From Marmoricola sp. (GTDB lineage Bacteria > Actinomycetota > Actinomycetes > Propionibacteriales > Nocardioidaceae): a DNA stretch of 41,660 nucleotides. Numbering within the stretch: position 1 is the first letter of the stretch; every line of letters starts with the position of its first letter. This document shows, one piece after another, positions 33,120 to 41,660 of this stretch. The notes below the pieces were generated by a model. That model did no database searches and had not been told where the DNA came from. It saw nothing but the letters and a program-made list of their open reading frames with translations. The stretch spans positions 1 through 41,660 of the forward strand of contig NZ_JAOPXI010000064.1 in NCBI RefSeq assembly GCF_025965215.1. The letters are read 5' to 3'. The position numbers and the translations under genes are program-made.

Positions 33120-34388
33120 ATGGCGCACTCCCACTCCCACGCGCACGCCCACCGGGACAGCCCGAGCAGCGTCGAGGTCGGCCGCGGTCCGCTGACGGTG
33201 CTGATCGGCTTCCTGGCGGTCGTCGCGGTCGCCACGATCGTGGCAGTGGTCGTGCTCTGGCCCGACTCGGGGACCGTGGACAAGCTCCGCTCCGAGGCCC
33301 AGTACGCCGCACCGGGAGTGACCTTCCAGAAAGCGCGCGTCACCGGGGTGCAGAAGCCCTGCCCGCAGACGCCCTCGGGCGGGCAGACAGGAAGCGGGTC
33401 GCAGTCCCGGGCGACCCCGACCTGCGGGATGATCACCACCGTCGTGGCGGACGGGCCCGACGCGGGCCGGACCGAAGTGGTCGGCGTGCCACCGGCGGTC
33501 GCGCAGTCCGGACTGTCCTCGGGCGACACGGTCCGGTTGATGCGCGTCCCGGGCGCTGCCGGTGGGGCGGCGTCCTACTCGTTCGACGACGTGGTCCGGA
33601 TCCAGCCGCTGCTGATCCTGGCGCTCTTCTTCGTCCTCATCGTGGCACTGGTGGCCAGGCTGCGCGGCATCCTGGCGCTGGTCAGCCTCGGTTTCGGCGG
33701 TCTGGTGCTGCTCAAGTTCATGCTGCCGGCCCTGCTGTCGGGCTCCTCCGGCGTCGGCGTCTCGTTGGCCGGTTCGGCGGCGATCATGTTCGTGGTGCTC
33801 TACCTGGCGCATGGTCTCTCGGTGCGGACCAGCGCGGCCCTGGCCGGCACCCTCGTCGGGGTGGGGATCACTGCCGGGATCGGACAGCTCGCGATCCACG
33901 GCGCCAACCTCTCCGGGTTCTCCGACGAGAGCAGCGCGCTCCTCTCCGCCTTCGCGGGCAGCATCTCGTTCCAGGGCCTGTTCACCTGCGCCCTCGTGGT
34001 GGCGGGCCTCGGTGTGCTCAACGACGTCACCATCACCCAGGCCTCGGCAGTCTGGGAGCTGCGGGAGGCCGGCACCGACCTCACCCGCCGGGAGCTGTTC
34101 GCCAGTGCGATGCGGATCGGTCGCGACCACATCGCCTCGACGATCTACACGATCGTGTTCGCGTACGCCGGCAGTGCCCTGGCTGTCCTGCTCCTGCTGA
34201 CGCTCTACAACCGCCCGATCTTCGAGCTGTTGTCCACCGAGGCCATCTCCGAGGAGGTCGTCCGGACCCTGGCGAGCGCGATCGGGCTGGTACTCGCCGT
34301 ACCGATCACGACCGCCATCGCGGTGCTCACCGTCGGCGGCCCGGCCCGTGCGCGGGCAACTCCGGGCCGCCGGGTGGCGACGAGCTGA
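33120..34388 (+). CDS. YibE/F-like multi-pass membrane protein
   Basis: The 422-residue protein has a histidine-rich N-terminus (AHSHSHAHAHRD), a first helix, an outer domain of ~120 residues, and seven or so membrane helices with LLALALFF-like LLILALFFVLIVAL, GLGVLNDVTITQASAVWEL and ASTIYTIVFAYAGSALAVLL, the pattern of YibE/F proteins. The family function is not known; the His-rich start might bind metal. AAGGAGA lies just before ATG 33120, 16 bp after the DUF881 stop. It is convergent with pknB, 7 bp apart. Confidence 0.87.
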   Translation: MAHSHSHAHAHRDSPSSVEVGRGPLTVLIGFLAVVAVATIVAVVVLWPDSGTVDKLRSEAQYAAPGVTFQKARVTGVQKPCPQTPSGGQTGSGSQSRATPTCGMITTVVADGPDAGRTEVVGVPPAVAQSGLSSGDTVRLMRVPGAAGGAASYSFDDVVRIQPLLILALFFVLIVALVARLRGILALVSLGFGGLVLLKFMLPALLSGSSGVGVSLAGSAAIMFVVLYLAHGLSVRTSAALAGTLVGVGITAGIGQLAIHGANLSGFSDESSALLSAFAGSISFQGLFTCALVVAGLGVLNDVTITQASAVWELREAGTDLTRRELFASAMRIGRDHIASTIYTIVFAYAGSALAVLLLLTLYNRPIFELLSTEAISEEVVRTLASAIGLVLAVPITTAIAVLTVGGPARARATPGRRVATS

Positions 34389-34395
34389 GGACCAG

Positions 34396-36120
34396 CTAGA
34401 ACAGCGGCGTCGCGGTGCCTGTCGGGGTCGGCGTAGTGGTCGGCGTCGGAGGAACATAGGACGAGACCAGGATCGTGATCAAGGTCCCGGCGTTCTGGGT
34501 CGTTCCGGCCGGTGGGCTCTGCTGGGTCACGGTCCCCTTCGGCAGAGTCGACTGCGAGTCCGGCAGGCTGCTGACCTGGAAGCCGGCTGCCTCGATGGCC
34601 CTGACCGCTTTCGCCTCGGTCATGCCGACCACGTTCGGGACCTGCTGGGGCCCCTTCGAGTACGAGATCTTGACCGTGCTGCCGACGGCGACCGCGGTGC
34701 CGACCGGGGGATCGAGCGCCACGACGTTGTCCTTGGGCTCGTCGGACTTGACCGCCTTCATCACCACCACCAGTCCCAGCGTCCGGAGCTGGTCGGCCGC
34801 CGAGTCCTTGTTGTTCCCGATCACGCTGGGGATCTGGACGGTGGGCTTGCCGGTAGAGACCACGAAGTTGACGGCAGTTCCCGGAGCCACGAACGCACTG
34901 GAGGCAGGGTTCTGCGAGATCACCAAGCCGGAGGCGATCGTGGGGCTCGCACCCTCGGTGACGTTGCCGACGGTCAAGCCGGCCTGGCGGATCGAGCTCT
35001 CGGCATCGGCCCGGGTGAGGTTCAGCACCGAGGGCACCGACGTCTGGTTCGGGGACGAACCGATGAGCTTGGGAATGAGGTAGAACCCGCCGGCGACGAG
35101 CGCGACGAGCAGCAGCGCGAGTCCGGCCAGGACCCAGTTGCTGCGGCGATCGGGCTCCTCCTGCCAGCTGCCCGGCACGATCGAGGTCGCGGCGGTGTCG
35201 GTGCCCAGCGGCAGCACCGGGGGCACGTACACCGGCTCGACCGGCACCGGAGGTGCCTGGACCGGACGACCGGCCAGGAACCGGTCGATGTCCTCCTTCA
35301 TCGCCGCGGCGCTCTGGTAGCGGTCCTCGACGCGCTTGGCGAGTGCCTTGTGGACGATCGCATCGATCTCGGGTGGCAGGTCGGCGTCGAAGGACGACGC
35401 GGCGGGAGCCTGCTCGCGGACGTGTTGGTAGGCCACCGAGACCGGGCTGTCGCCGACGAACGGCGGCCGGCCGGTGAGCAGCTCGAACAGCAGGCAGCCG
35501 GTCGAGTACACGTCCGAGCGGGAGTCGACGGTCTCGCCGCGGGCCTGCTCGGGCGAGAGGTACTGCGCGGTGCCGACGACGGCTGCGGTCTGCGTCATGG
35601 TGCTCTGCGCATCGGAGATCGCTCGTGCGATGCCGAAATCCATCACCTTGACGTCGCCGGCCGGCGTGAGCATCACGTTGGCGGGCTTGATGTCGCGGTG
35701 GATGATCCCGGCACGATGGCTGTAGTCGAGCGCGCCGAGGACCCCTGAGGTGATCTCGAGGGCTCGCTCGGGCAGGATCTTGCGTCCCTCGCGCAGGATG
35801 TCGCGCAGGGTCCTGCCGGCGACGTACTCCATCACGATGTAGGGCTGCGAGACGTTCGAGCCGTCGGTGGACAGCTCCTCGCCGGTGTCGTAGACCGACA
35901 CGATCGAGGTGTGGTTCAGCGAGGCAGCCGACTGGGCCTCACGGCGGAACCGCGCCTGGAAGGTCGCATCGCTCGCCAGGTCGGTGCGCAGGCGCTTGAC
36001 CGCGACCGTGCGGCCGAGGCGGATGTCGGTGCCCTTGCGGACCTCGGCCATCCCGCCCCTGCCGAGCAGCTCGCCGATCTCGTACCGACCACCGATGCGA
36101 TGCGGTGTTGGCTCATCCAT
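34396..36120 (-). CDS. pknB: Serine/threonine protein kinase PknB with three PASTA domains
   Basis: The 574-residue kinase has GRGGMAEVRKG, Lys42, catalytic H141-R-D143-IKPAN, D161-F-G and an activation loop STMTQTAAVVGTAQYLSPEQ with the threonines that are autophosphorylated. A membrane helix lies near residues 330-355. Three outer PASTA domains follow (e.g. VPSVLNLTRADAES, IPSVIGNNKDSAADQL, VPNVVGMTEAKAVRAI), against four in M. tuberculosis PknB, then a Pro/Thr tail. It senses muropeptides or lipid II and controls wall synthesis. No pknA lies next to it. It is 66 bp after pbpA and probably in the same operon. Confidence 0.96.
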   Translation of the reverse strand: MDEPTPHRIGGRYEIGELLGRGGMAEVRKGTDIRLGRTVAVKRLRTDLASDATFQARFRREAQSAASLNHTSIVSVYDTGEELSTDGSNVSQPYIVMEYVAGRTLRDILREGRKILPERALEITSGVLGALDYSHRAGIIHRDIKPANVMLTPAGDVKVMDFGIARAISDAQSTMTQTAAVVGTAQYLSPEQARGETVDSRSDVYSTGCLLFELLTGRPPFVGDSPVSVAYQHVREQAPAASSFDADLPPEIDAIVHKALAKRVEDRYQSAAAMKEDIDRFLAGRPVQAPPVPVEPVYVPPVLPLGTDTAATSIVPGSWQEEPDRRSNWVLAGLALLLVALVAGGFYLIPKLIGSSPNQTSVPSVLNLTRADAESSIRQAGLTVGNVTEGASPTIASGLVISQNPASSAFVAPGTAVNFVVSTGKPTVQIPSVIGNNKDSAADQLRTLGLVVVMKAVKSDEPKDNVVALDPPVGTAVAVGSTVKISYSKGPQQVPNVVGMTEAKAVRAIEAAGFQVSSLPDSQSTLPKGTVTQQSPPAGTTQNAGTLITILVSSYVPPTPTTTPTPTGTATPLF

Positions 36121-36186
36121 GGAGGTGTCCCCTCAGAGGTTCGGGTTCGATCATGCCGGTGCCGTCGACACCGGGCCGCTGGACGT

Positions 36187-37674
36187 TCACTTCTTCAACA
36201 CCGCTCTCATCACGGCCTTCGCGATCGGCGCGGCCAGGCCGCTGCCGGAGATCTGGTTGCGGTCGACGTTCGCGTCCTGGATCAGGACGGCGACCGCGAC
36301 CTGCGCGGACTCGGCCGGTGCGAACGAGACGAACCACGCGTACGGCGGCCGGCTCGGAGCGCTCTGCGCGGTGCCGGTCTTGCCGGCGACCTGCACGCCC
36401 GGGATCTGCGCGGTGGTGGCGGTGCCCTGCTGGACGACCGAGACCATCATCTGGGTCAGCTCGCGGGCGACTGCGGCCGAGATCGCGTGCGCGGTGAGGA
36501 CCTTCGAGGGGATCTGCTTGATGACGTCGAGGTCGCTCGAGCGGATCTCGTCGACCAGGTACGGCTGCATCACCTCGCCGTTGTTGGCGATGCCCGCGGC
36601 GACCATCGCCATCTGCAGGGGGGTGGCCCGGACGTTCAGCTGACCGATCGCCGACAGTGCGGCGCCGGGCTGGTCGACGTTGGTCCCGAACTCGCTCGCC
36701 GACAGCCGGGTGAGCTGGTCGTCGAGATCATGGAAGTAGTCGTTGCGCCCGAAGCCGAACGCCGCCGCCTGGTTGGCGAGCACCTGCGCGCCGAGCTTGA
36801 GGCCGATGGAGCCGAAGGCGACGTTGCACGAGACGTCGAGTGCCCGGGTCAGCGTGATCTTCGCCGGGCCGCAGGAGTTGTGGTTCTCGTTGGTCAGGTA
36901 CTTGGTGGTCAGCGGAAGCTTGAGCGAGGAGCCTCCCAGCACCATCGAATTCGGGGTGTAGCCGTGGGACAGTGCAGCCGCAGCGGTGATCAGCTTGAAC
37001 GTCGATCCGGGCGGCAGGGTCTGCTCGATCGCCCTGTTGTTCAGCGGCCCGAGCGGGTCGGCCAGCAATCGGTCGTAGTTGCTCTTCGCGGTGGTGAAGT
37101 CGTGCCCGGCGAGCTGGTTGGGGCTGAACGACGGGCTCGAGACCATGGCGAGGATGCGTCCGGTGGCAGGCTCGATCGCGACCACCGCGCCCTGGACCCG
37201 GGGACCGAGGGCGCGCAGGCCGTCGAACGCCGCCTTCTGGGCGTTCGCGTTGATCGTCAGGGTGACGTTGCCGCCCTGGGGCGCGGCGTTGCCGAGAAGG
37301 TCGATGACCTTGTTGACGAACAGGCTGGGATCGTCGCCGGTCAGGACGCTGTTCTCGCCGGACTCGATGCCACCAAGGCCGAGGGTCCGGGTGAAGTAGC
37401 CGGTGATGTGGGCGTACTCGGCGCCGTCGGGGTAGGTACGCAGGAACTTGTAGCGATCCGAGCTCTTGATGCTCTGCGCGATCGCCCGGCCGTCGACCAG
37501 GATCGCACCGCGCGGCTCGTCGAAGGCGGCGTCGGCGACCCGCACGTTGTCGGGATGCTTGGTCAGCGACGTGAGGCTGCCGGCCTGCCAGTACTGCAGG
37601 TAGGTCGCGTTGATCATCAGGGCCAGGAACATGACCAGGCAGGCGATGGCGAGGTTGCGGATCGGGCGGTTCAC
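36187..37674 (-). CDS. pbpA: Class B penicillin-binding protein PbpA
   Basis: The 495-residue protein has an N-terminal membrane anchor (residues ~8-25), a dimerisation domain with DEPRGAILVDG, and a transpeptidase domain with S224-T-F-K227, S282-C-N284 and K432-T-G. It cross-links peptidoglycan outside the membrane together with the SEDS protein encoded just upstream. Its ATG overlaps the rodA stop by 4 bp. The length and motifs match M. tuberculosis PbpA. Confidence 0.96.
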   Translation of the reverse strand: MNRPIRNLAIACLVMFLALMINATYLQYWQAGSLTSLTKHPDNVRVADAAFDEPRGAILVDGRAIAQSIKSSDRYKFLRTYPDGAEYAHITGYFTRTLGLGGIESGENSVLTGDDPSLFVNKVIDLLGNAAPQGGNVTLTINANAQKAAFDGLRALGPRVQGAVVAIEPATGRILAMVSSPSFSPNQLAGHDFTTAKSNYDRLLADPLGPLNNRAIEQTLPPGSTFKLITAAAALSHGYTPNSMVLGGSSLKLPLTTKYLTNENHNSCGPAKITLTRALDVSCNVAFGSIGLKLGAQVLANQAAAFGFGRNDYFHDLDDQLTRLSASEFGTNVDQPGAALSAIGQLNVRATPLQMAMVAAGIANNGEVMQPYLVDEIRSSDLDVIKQIPSKVLTAHAISAAVARELTQMMVSVVQQGTATTAQIPGVQVAGKTGTAQSAPSRPPYAWFVSFAPAESAQVAVAVLIQDANVDRNQISGSGLAAPIAKAVMRAVLKK

Positions 37675-39092
37675 CGCATCATCACCACCTGGGTGGAGTC
37701 CATGTCGGCAGGCTGGTCACTGAACTCCGGGGGCGGCCGCCGGGCCGCGTCCGAGACGCGGAGCAGCAGCGCGACTATCACCCAGTTGGCGACCAGGCTC
37801 GATCCACCCTGGGACAGGAACGGCGTGGTCAGGCCGGTCAGCGGGATCAGCCGGGTCACGCCTCCGACGACGACGAAGACCTGCAGCGCGAAGACGGTGG
37901 CCAAGCCGGCCGCGACCAGCTTGCCGAAGTTGTCGCGGCAGATCAGCGCGGTCCGCAGGCCGCGTTCGACCAGCAGGGCGTAGAGCAGGATGATCGCGAT
38001 CACCCCGGTCAGGCCGAGCTCCTCGCCGAGCGAGGGCAGGATGAAGTCGGACCACGAGATCGGCGTCGTCTGCGGAGACCCCTGGCCCAGGCCGCGCCCG
38101 GTCAGACCGCCCCAGGCCATGCCGTACATCGCCTGGACCAGCTGGTAGGAGGGGGAGTCCTTGCCGAACGGATCGAGCCAGCCGTGCACGCGGGCCTGGA
38201 CGTGCGCGGTGGTGACGTAGCCGGCGTACGCACCGACGGCGAAGAGCACGCCACCGACGACCAGCCAGCCGGGCCGCTCGGTGGAGACGTAGAGCATCAC
38301 CAGGAAGAGGCCGAAGAACATCAGCGAGGACCCGAGGTCGTTCTGGAAGACCAGGATCCCGAGGCTGACCAGCCACATCGCCAGGATCGGACCGAGGTCG
38401 CGCCCGCGGGGGAGGTCGACGAAGAGCACCCGGCGACCGGCCAGGGCGAGCGCGTCCCGGTGCAGCACCAGGTAGCCGGCGAAGGCGATCACCAGCAGCA
38501 CCTTCGCGATCTCGCCCGGCTGGAAGCTCATCGGGCCGAGATGGATCCAGATCCGGGCACCGTTGACGGTCTTGCCTATCCCGGGCAGCAGCGGCAGCAG
38601 GAGCAGCACGATCGCGGCCAGGCCCGCGGTGTAGGTGAACGACTGGAGCCGACGGTGGTCGCGCAGGCTGGTCAGCACGGTGATGAAGCCCAGGACCCCG
38701 AGGGTCATCCAGACGAGCTGAGAGGCGGCGAAGTTGCTGCCCACCGGATGGCCGGTCGGGGCCAGGTCGATGCGGTGGATCATCGCCAGGCCCAGGCCGT
38801 TGAGCGCCGAGACGATCGGGAGCACCACCGGGTCGGCGTACTCGGCCTTGTAGCGGATGGTGACGTGGGCGGCCACGACCAGCGCTGCCAGCCAGGCGCC
38901 GTGCTTGACCAGGTCGGCAGGGACCTGGCCGTTGACGCCGAGGCCGACGGCGGCGTAGGCGCCGACGCCGACCACCAGGCTCAGCACGAGCAGGTAGAGC
39001 TCGGCTCCGCGGCGGCGTCGGTGGACGAGCTCCATCAGCGGTCCCGCCCCGGGAGCGCGTTTGGTGGTGGGGGTGCGTCCGGCGCGGCTCAT
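37671..39092 (-). CDS. rodA: SEDS family peptidoglycan glycosyltransferase RodA/FtsW
   Basis: The 473-residue protein has about 12 membrane helices. SEDS motifs include ARIWIHLGPMSFQPGEIAKV, FQNDLGSSLMFFGLFLVML, GLTGRGLGQGSPQTTPISWSD with the periplasmic loop, GEELGLTGVIAII and TGLTTPFLSQGGSSLVANW. It polymerises lipid II. It is coupled by 4-bp overlaps to pstP upstream and pbpA downstream, forming the usual SEDS-PBP pair of polar or elongation growth. Confidence 0.96.
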   Translation of the reverse strand: MSRAGRTPTTKRAPGAGPLMELVHRRRRGAELYLLVLSLVVGVGAYAAVGLGVNGQVPADLVKHGAWLAALVVAAHVTIRYKAEYADPVVLPIVSALNGLGLAMIHRIDLAPTGHPVGSNFAASQLVWMTLGVLGFITVLTSLRDHRRLQSFTYTAGLAAIVLLLLPLLPGIGKTVNGARIWIHLGPMSFQPGEIAKVLLVIAFAGYLVLHRDALALAGRRVLFVDLPRGRDLGPILAMWLVSLGILVFQNDLGSSLMFFGLFLVMLYVSTERPGWLVVGGVLFAVGAYAGYVTTAHVQARVHGWLDPFGKDSPSYQLVQAMYGMAWGGLTGRGLGQGSPQTTPISWSDFILPSLGEELGLTGVIAIILLYALLVERGLRTALICRDNFGKLVAAGLATVFALQVFVVVGGVTRLIPLTGLTTPFLSQGGSSLVANWVIVALLLRVSDAARRPPPEFSDQPADMDSTQVVMMR

Positions 39093-40471
39093 TTCGCTCC
39101 GGTGCAGCCGCTGGTGCCGGTTCCCGGCGTCGTGCTCGGGCTCGGCAACGTGATGGGCGTCGGTGTCGGGGTGGGCGTCGGTGTCCGGGTGGGCGTCGCG
39201 GTCCTGGTGGGTGCCTTCAGGGGCGTTGGCGTGGGCACTGGCGTGGAGGGCACCGGGATCGTGCTGGTGTCAGCGCACTTCAGCGGGAGACCGGCCACGT
39301 ACTTCTCCGCCTTGGCGAGGCTCTCGACGGCCTTGCCGTTGCGGACCTCGGTCGCGAAGTACGGCTCGATGGCCGAGAGCGGGATGTCGGTCGACTTCAC
39401 CAGGTGGTGCAGCGGCGGAGCGCCCCAGATGTCGAGGTCGACGCCCTTGAAGATCGCGACCTTGCCGGAGTTGTCCGAGACGTAGTACCGGGTCTGCGAG
39501 TACGCGTAGGCGCCCCAGCCCGCACCCCCGAGCAGCGCGACGACGACCGCTACCACGGCGAGAATGCGCAACGCGCTGCCGCGCCGTGGGGGCTGCGGCG
39601 CGTACCGCAGGTCCTCCGGATCGAGCGGGAGGCCCTCCTCGCTCAGGGCCGCGAACTCCGTGTCGCTCAAGTTGCCGGTGGACTCGTCAGAGATGCGCAG
39701 GTGCGGTGCCGAGGCGGCGGCGCCGACGACGAACGCTGGTGGGCTGGCTTCGTCGTCGTCCTCGAGCACCTCGGCGACCACGACGGTCACGTTGTCCGAG
39801 CTACCGGCGTCGAGTGCGGCGGAGACCAGGCGCGACGTGGCGGTCTCGAGCGGATCGATGGCCAGCAGCGCAGCCAGGGCGTGGTTCGTCAGGACTCCCG
39901 AGCAGCCGTCGGAGCAGAACAGAAGGCGGTCGCCGGCGTTGACCTCGGTGGTGAAGAGGTCCGGTTCGGGCTCGTGGACGCCGTCGACAGCGCGCAGGAT
40001 CAGGTTGCGGTGCGGGTGCACCCGCGCCTCGTCCTCGGTGATCCGGCCCTCGTCCACCAGGCTCTGGACCAGGGTGTGGTCGTCGGTCAGCTGTCGCAGG
40101 ACGCCGTCGCGGAGCAGGTAGCCGCGGCTGTCACCGACGTGCCCGATCGCGAGCTGGGTCCCGTCGAAGACGGCGGCGCTGACCGTCGTGCTGGTGCCGT
40201 CGAGGTCGGGATGCCCCTCGACGATCTCGGCCAGGCGGTCATGGGCCAGGTGGATGGTCGCGGCGAGCTCGCTGAGCGGGTCGTTGCCGGGCGGTACGTC
40301 GAGCTTGCGGATCGCCTCGACCGCAGCGCTGCTCGCGATGTCGCCTCGTGCAGCACCGCCGACACCGTCGGCGATCAGGAGCAGGTGCGGACCGGCATAG
40401 CCCGAGTCCTGGTTGTCCCGACGCACCCGCCCGACGTCGGAGAGCGCGGTGAACCGCAGCCGGAACGTCAT
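39089..40471 (-). CDS. pstP: PP2C-type Ser/Thr phosphatase PstP
   Basis: The 460-residue protein starts with a PP2C domain (residues ~1-240): RVRRDNQDSG, LLLIADGVGG, GHVGDSRGYLLRDG and CSDGCSGVLTNHAL, with metal-binding aspartates. A membrane helix (ALRILAVVAVVVALLGGAGW) is followed by an outer domain and a long Thr/Pro tail rich in PTPTP, coded by a GTGTCGG-like repetitive stretch (about 39150-39240). It dephosphorylates PknB and its targets. ATG 40471 overlaps the fhaB stop as ATGA; the open frame up to 40597 is an extension into fhaB. Confidence 0.95.
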   Translation of the reverse strand: MTFRLRFTALSDVGRVRRDNQDSGYAGPHLLLIADGVGGAARGDIASSAAVEAIRKLDVPPGNDPLSELAATIHLAHDRLAEIVEGHPDLDGTSTTVSAAVFDGTQLAIGHVGDSRGYLLRDGVLRQLTDDHTLVQSLVDEGRITEDEARVHPHRNLILRAVDGVHEPEPDLFTTEVNAGDRLLFCSDGCSGVLTNHALAALLAIDPLETATSRLVSAALDAGSSDNVTVVVAEVLEDDDEASPPAFVVGAAASAPHLRISDESTGNLSDTEFAALSEEGLPLDPEDLRYAPQPPRRGSALRILAVVAVVVALLGGAGWGAYAYSQTRYYVSDNSGKVAIFKGVDLDIWGAPPLHHLVKSTDIPLSAIEPYFATEVRNGKAVESLAKAEKYVAGLPLKCADTSTIPVPSTPVPTPTPLKAPTRTATPTRTPTPTPTPTPITLPSPSTTPGTGTSGCTGAK

Positions 40472-40956
40472 TTGCGCAGCTCCAGGATCGTCTTCCCGAT
40501 CCGGATCTGGGTTCCCAGCGAGATCGCCGTGGCCTGGGTGATCCGGCTGCTGCCGACGTACGTGCCGTTGGTCGAGCCGAGGTCCTCGACGTACCACTGG
40601 TCCCCGGAGCTGGCGATGCGCGCGTGCCGGGTCGAGACGTAGTCGTCGTCGAGGCGGATCGCAGCGTCGCTGCCCCGCCCGATCAGCAACGGAGCCGCCG
40701 CGAGCGGGACGAGCTCGCCGGAATTGCCGCCCTCGACGATCACGACTGCGGTCGGATCACCGCGGCGCGGTTTCGGGGCCTTGGCGCGCGCCTTGCTGGC
40801 AGCCTTGGCCGACCGTCGTTCCTGGACGCGGCCCTGGTCCCGGGCCACACGCGCGCCGAACATGTCCGAGCGGATCACCGAGACCGCGGAGAGGACGAAG
40901 ATCCACAGCACCGCGAGGTACCCGAAGCGGATCAGGACCAGCGTCAGTTCTGACAT
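40468..40956 (-). CDS. fhaB: FHA-domain protein FhaB (FipA)
   Basis: The 162-residue protein has an N-terminal membrane helix (LVLIRFGYLAVLWIFVLSAV), a basic linker and a C-terminal FHA domain with LIGRGSDAAIRL, YVSTRHARI and VEDLGSTNGTYV, which binds phosphothreonine. In mycobacteria this protein links PknB signalling to division (FipA, FtsZ/FtsQ). It overlaps pstP by 4 bp and follows fhaA by 3 bp. Confidence 0.95.
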   Translation of the reverse strand: MSELTLVLIRFGYLAVLWIFVLSAVSVIRSDMFGARVARDQGRVQERRSAKAASKARAKAPKPRRGDPTAVVIVEGGNSGELVPLAAAPLLIGRGSDAAIRLDDDYVSTRHARIASSGDQWYVEDLGSTNGTYVGSSRITQATAISLGTQIRIGKTILELRK

Positions 40957-40959
40957 GCG

Positions 40960-41660
40960 TCAGGCCTGCCTCTGGCGCAGGGTCATCGTCGTATTGCCGA
41001 TCCTGATCTCTGCGCCGTCGGCGACGGCGGCGTTCTCGACGCGGCGTCCGTTGACCAGGACTCCGTTCGTCGAGCCCAGGTCGTGCACGCTGACCCGTGG
41101 GCCGTCGGCATCGTGGGCGACCCGGATCTCGACGTGGCGACGCGACACCCCGGGATCGTTGACCCGCAGGTCGGCGTCGTTGCCGCGGCCCACGATGATG
41201 CCCGGAGGCGACAGCGGCAGGTGCTCGCCGTTGACCTCCAGGACCGCCGACGCGCGTCGTACCTGGGTCTCGGTGGCGTCCGGGCCGGACTGGCTGACCT
41301 TGGCGACGGCCTTGCTGCGCACCCGGAAGCGTCCGGTGGTCAGGTCCTCGGCGATCTCCAGCGTGATCGAGACCGGGCCGGTGAAGACGTAGGACTGGGC
41401 AGCGGCATGGTCTTTGAGCAGCGAGGCGAGCTCGGCAGGCAGCGCCGGTCCGAAGGCGTCGAGCCGCTCGTGGTCGGCTGCGGAGAGCTCGACGTGGAAG
41501 TCGTTGGGGACCAGGCGACGGTCGCGGCTGAGGACCTGCGCCGAGTTGTCGGCCTCGCGGGCCAGCGCCGACGAGATCTCGACCGGCTGCACCGCGCTGC
41601 GGAAGGTACGCGCGAAGACGCCGGAGATCATCTGCTCGAGGCGGTTCTCGAAGCGCTGGA
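40960..41660 (-). CDS. fhaA: FhaA: DUF3662 + FHA domain protein, 5' end outside the window
   Basis: The visible 233 codons carry the DUF3662 domain (FARTFRSAVQPVEISSALAR) and a C-terminal FHA domain (IVGRGNDADLRV, VSRRHVEI, DLGSTNGVLVNGRRV). An ATG at 41631 is not the real start: the frame stays open to the window edge as QRFENRLEQ, which matches the usual FhaA N-terminus (LQRFERRLE), so only a few codons are missing. FhaA binds phosphorylated MviN and PknB substrates to regulate lipid II export. It heads the fhaA-fhaB-pstP-rodA-pbpA-pknB series. Confidence 0.92.
   Translation of the reverse strand, partial: QRFENRLEQMISGVFARTFRSAVQPVEISSALAREADNSAQVLSRDRRLVPNDFHVELSAADHERLDAFGPALPAELASLLKDHAAAQSYVFTGPVSITLEIAEDLTTGRFRVRSKAVAKVSQSGPDATETQVRRASAVLEVNGEHLPLSPPGIIVGRGNDADLRVNDPGVSRRHVEIRVAHDADGPRVSVHDLGSTNGVLVNGRRVENAAVADGAEIRIGNTTMTLRQRQA

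Noticed and set aside
32961..34457. 498-codon minus-strand open frame opposite the YibE/F gene
   Set aside because: It is very Gln/Asp/Arg-rich, typical of a GC-rich antisense frame, and the other strand carries clear membrane helices with a good ribosome site.
35911..37983. 690-codon plus-strand open frame opposite pknB and pbpA
   Set aside because: The minus strand encodes complete kinase and PBP motifs; this frame has none and crosses two genes.

Overview
The window is high-GC actinobacterial DNA, most likely from the Nocardioidaceae (Nocardioides or a close relative). Three things suggest this: the left edge holds the end of a DLW-39 protein followed by tRNA-Ala, as found just after gyrA; the right edge holds the conserved ppiA / rhomboid / crgA / DUF881 / pknB / pbpA / rodA / pstP / fhaB / fhaA block; and GTG starts and 1- to 12-base gene overlaps are common. 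In many actinobacteria these two blocks lie close together near oriC. Here about 30 kb of accessory and metabolic genes sit between them.

Positions 1-5130: end of the DLW-39 gene, tRNA-Ala(TGC), a DUF1295 steroid-reductase-like membrane protein coupled to an FAD oxidoreductase, a DUF985 cupin gene broken by a frameshift, a VapBC toxin-antitoxin pair with a tandem palindromic operator, a short-chain dehydrogenase and an MBL-fold hydrolase. The DUF1295 gene and the dehydrogenase each follow a near-identical 16-bp palindrome of the KstR (steroid catabolism repressor) type.

Positions 5168-29186: an almost complete late-cobalt-insertion (aerobic) cobalamin pathway in seven transcription units: SURF1-cobQ-cobK; cobT-cobU-cobD; chlID-cobO-cobB/cobC; cobL-cobM; a large membrane protein with cobG; cobH-cobIJ; and cobN-cobF. 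Four units start with a cobalamin riboswitch (before cobT, chlID, cobH and cobN). CobN with the fused ChlI/ChlD protein forms the likely cobalt chelatase. cobA (uroporphyrinogen methyltransferase) and cobS (cobalamin synthase) are not in the window. CobG appears to lack the C-terminal Fe-S/siroheme segment.

Two families of short dispersed repeats are scattered through this region. Family A is about 38 bp, shaped GGTGGTTGAGG-hairpin-GTCTCGA. Copies lie between genes, inside the cobN riboswitch, and as a head-to-head pair in frame inside cobN. Their central hairpins differ in sequence yet keep pairing. Family B is about 30 bp with core TCTCGGCAAGCTCGA. Five copies lie in frame in interdomain linkers of CobB/CobC, ChlID and CobIJ. 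A 15-bp minisatellite adjoins one of them. These in-gene elements are the most unusual structure in the window.

Positions 29183-41660: a DUF3817 protein, a small Pro/Ala-rich membrane protein, cyclophilin, a rhomboid protease, a CrgA homologue that looks internally duplicated, a DUF881 protein and a YibE/F protein. Then, on the minus strand, come the cell-wall and division signalling genes fhaA (cut by the window edge), fhaB, pstP, rodA, pbpA and pknB. No stretch of more than about 220 bases lacks a gene; the longest gaps hold the riboswitches.
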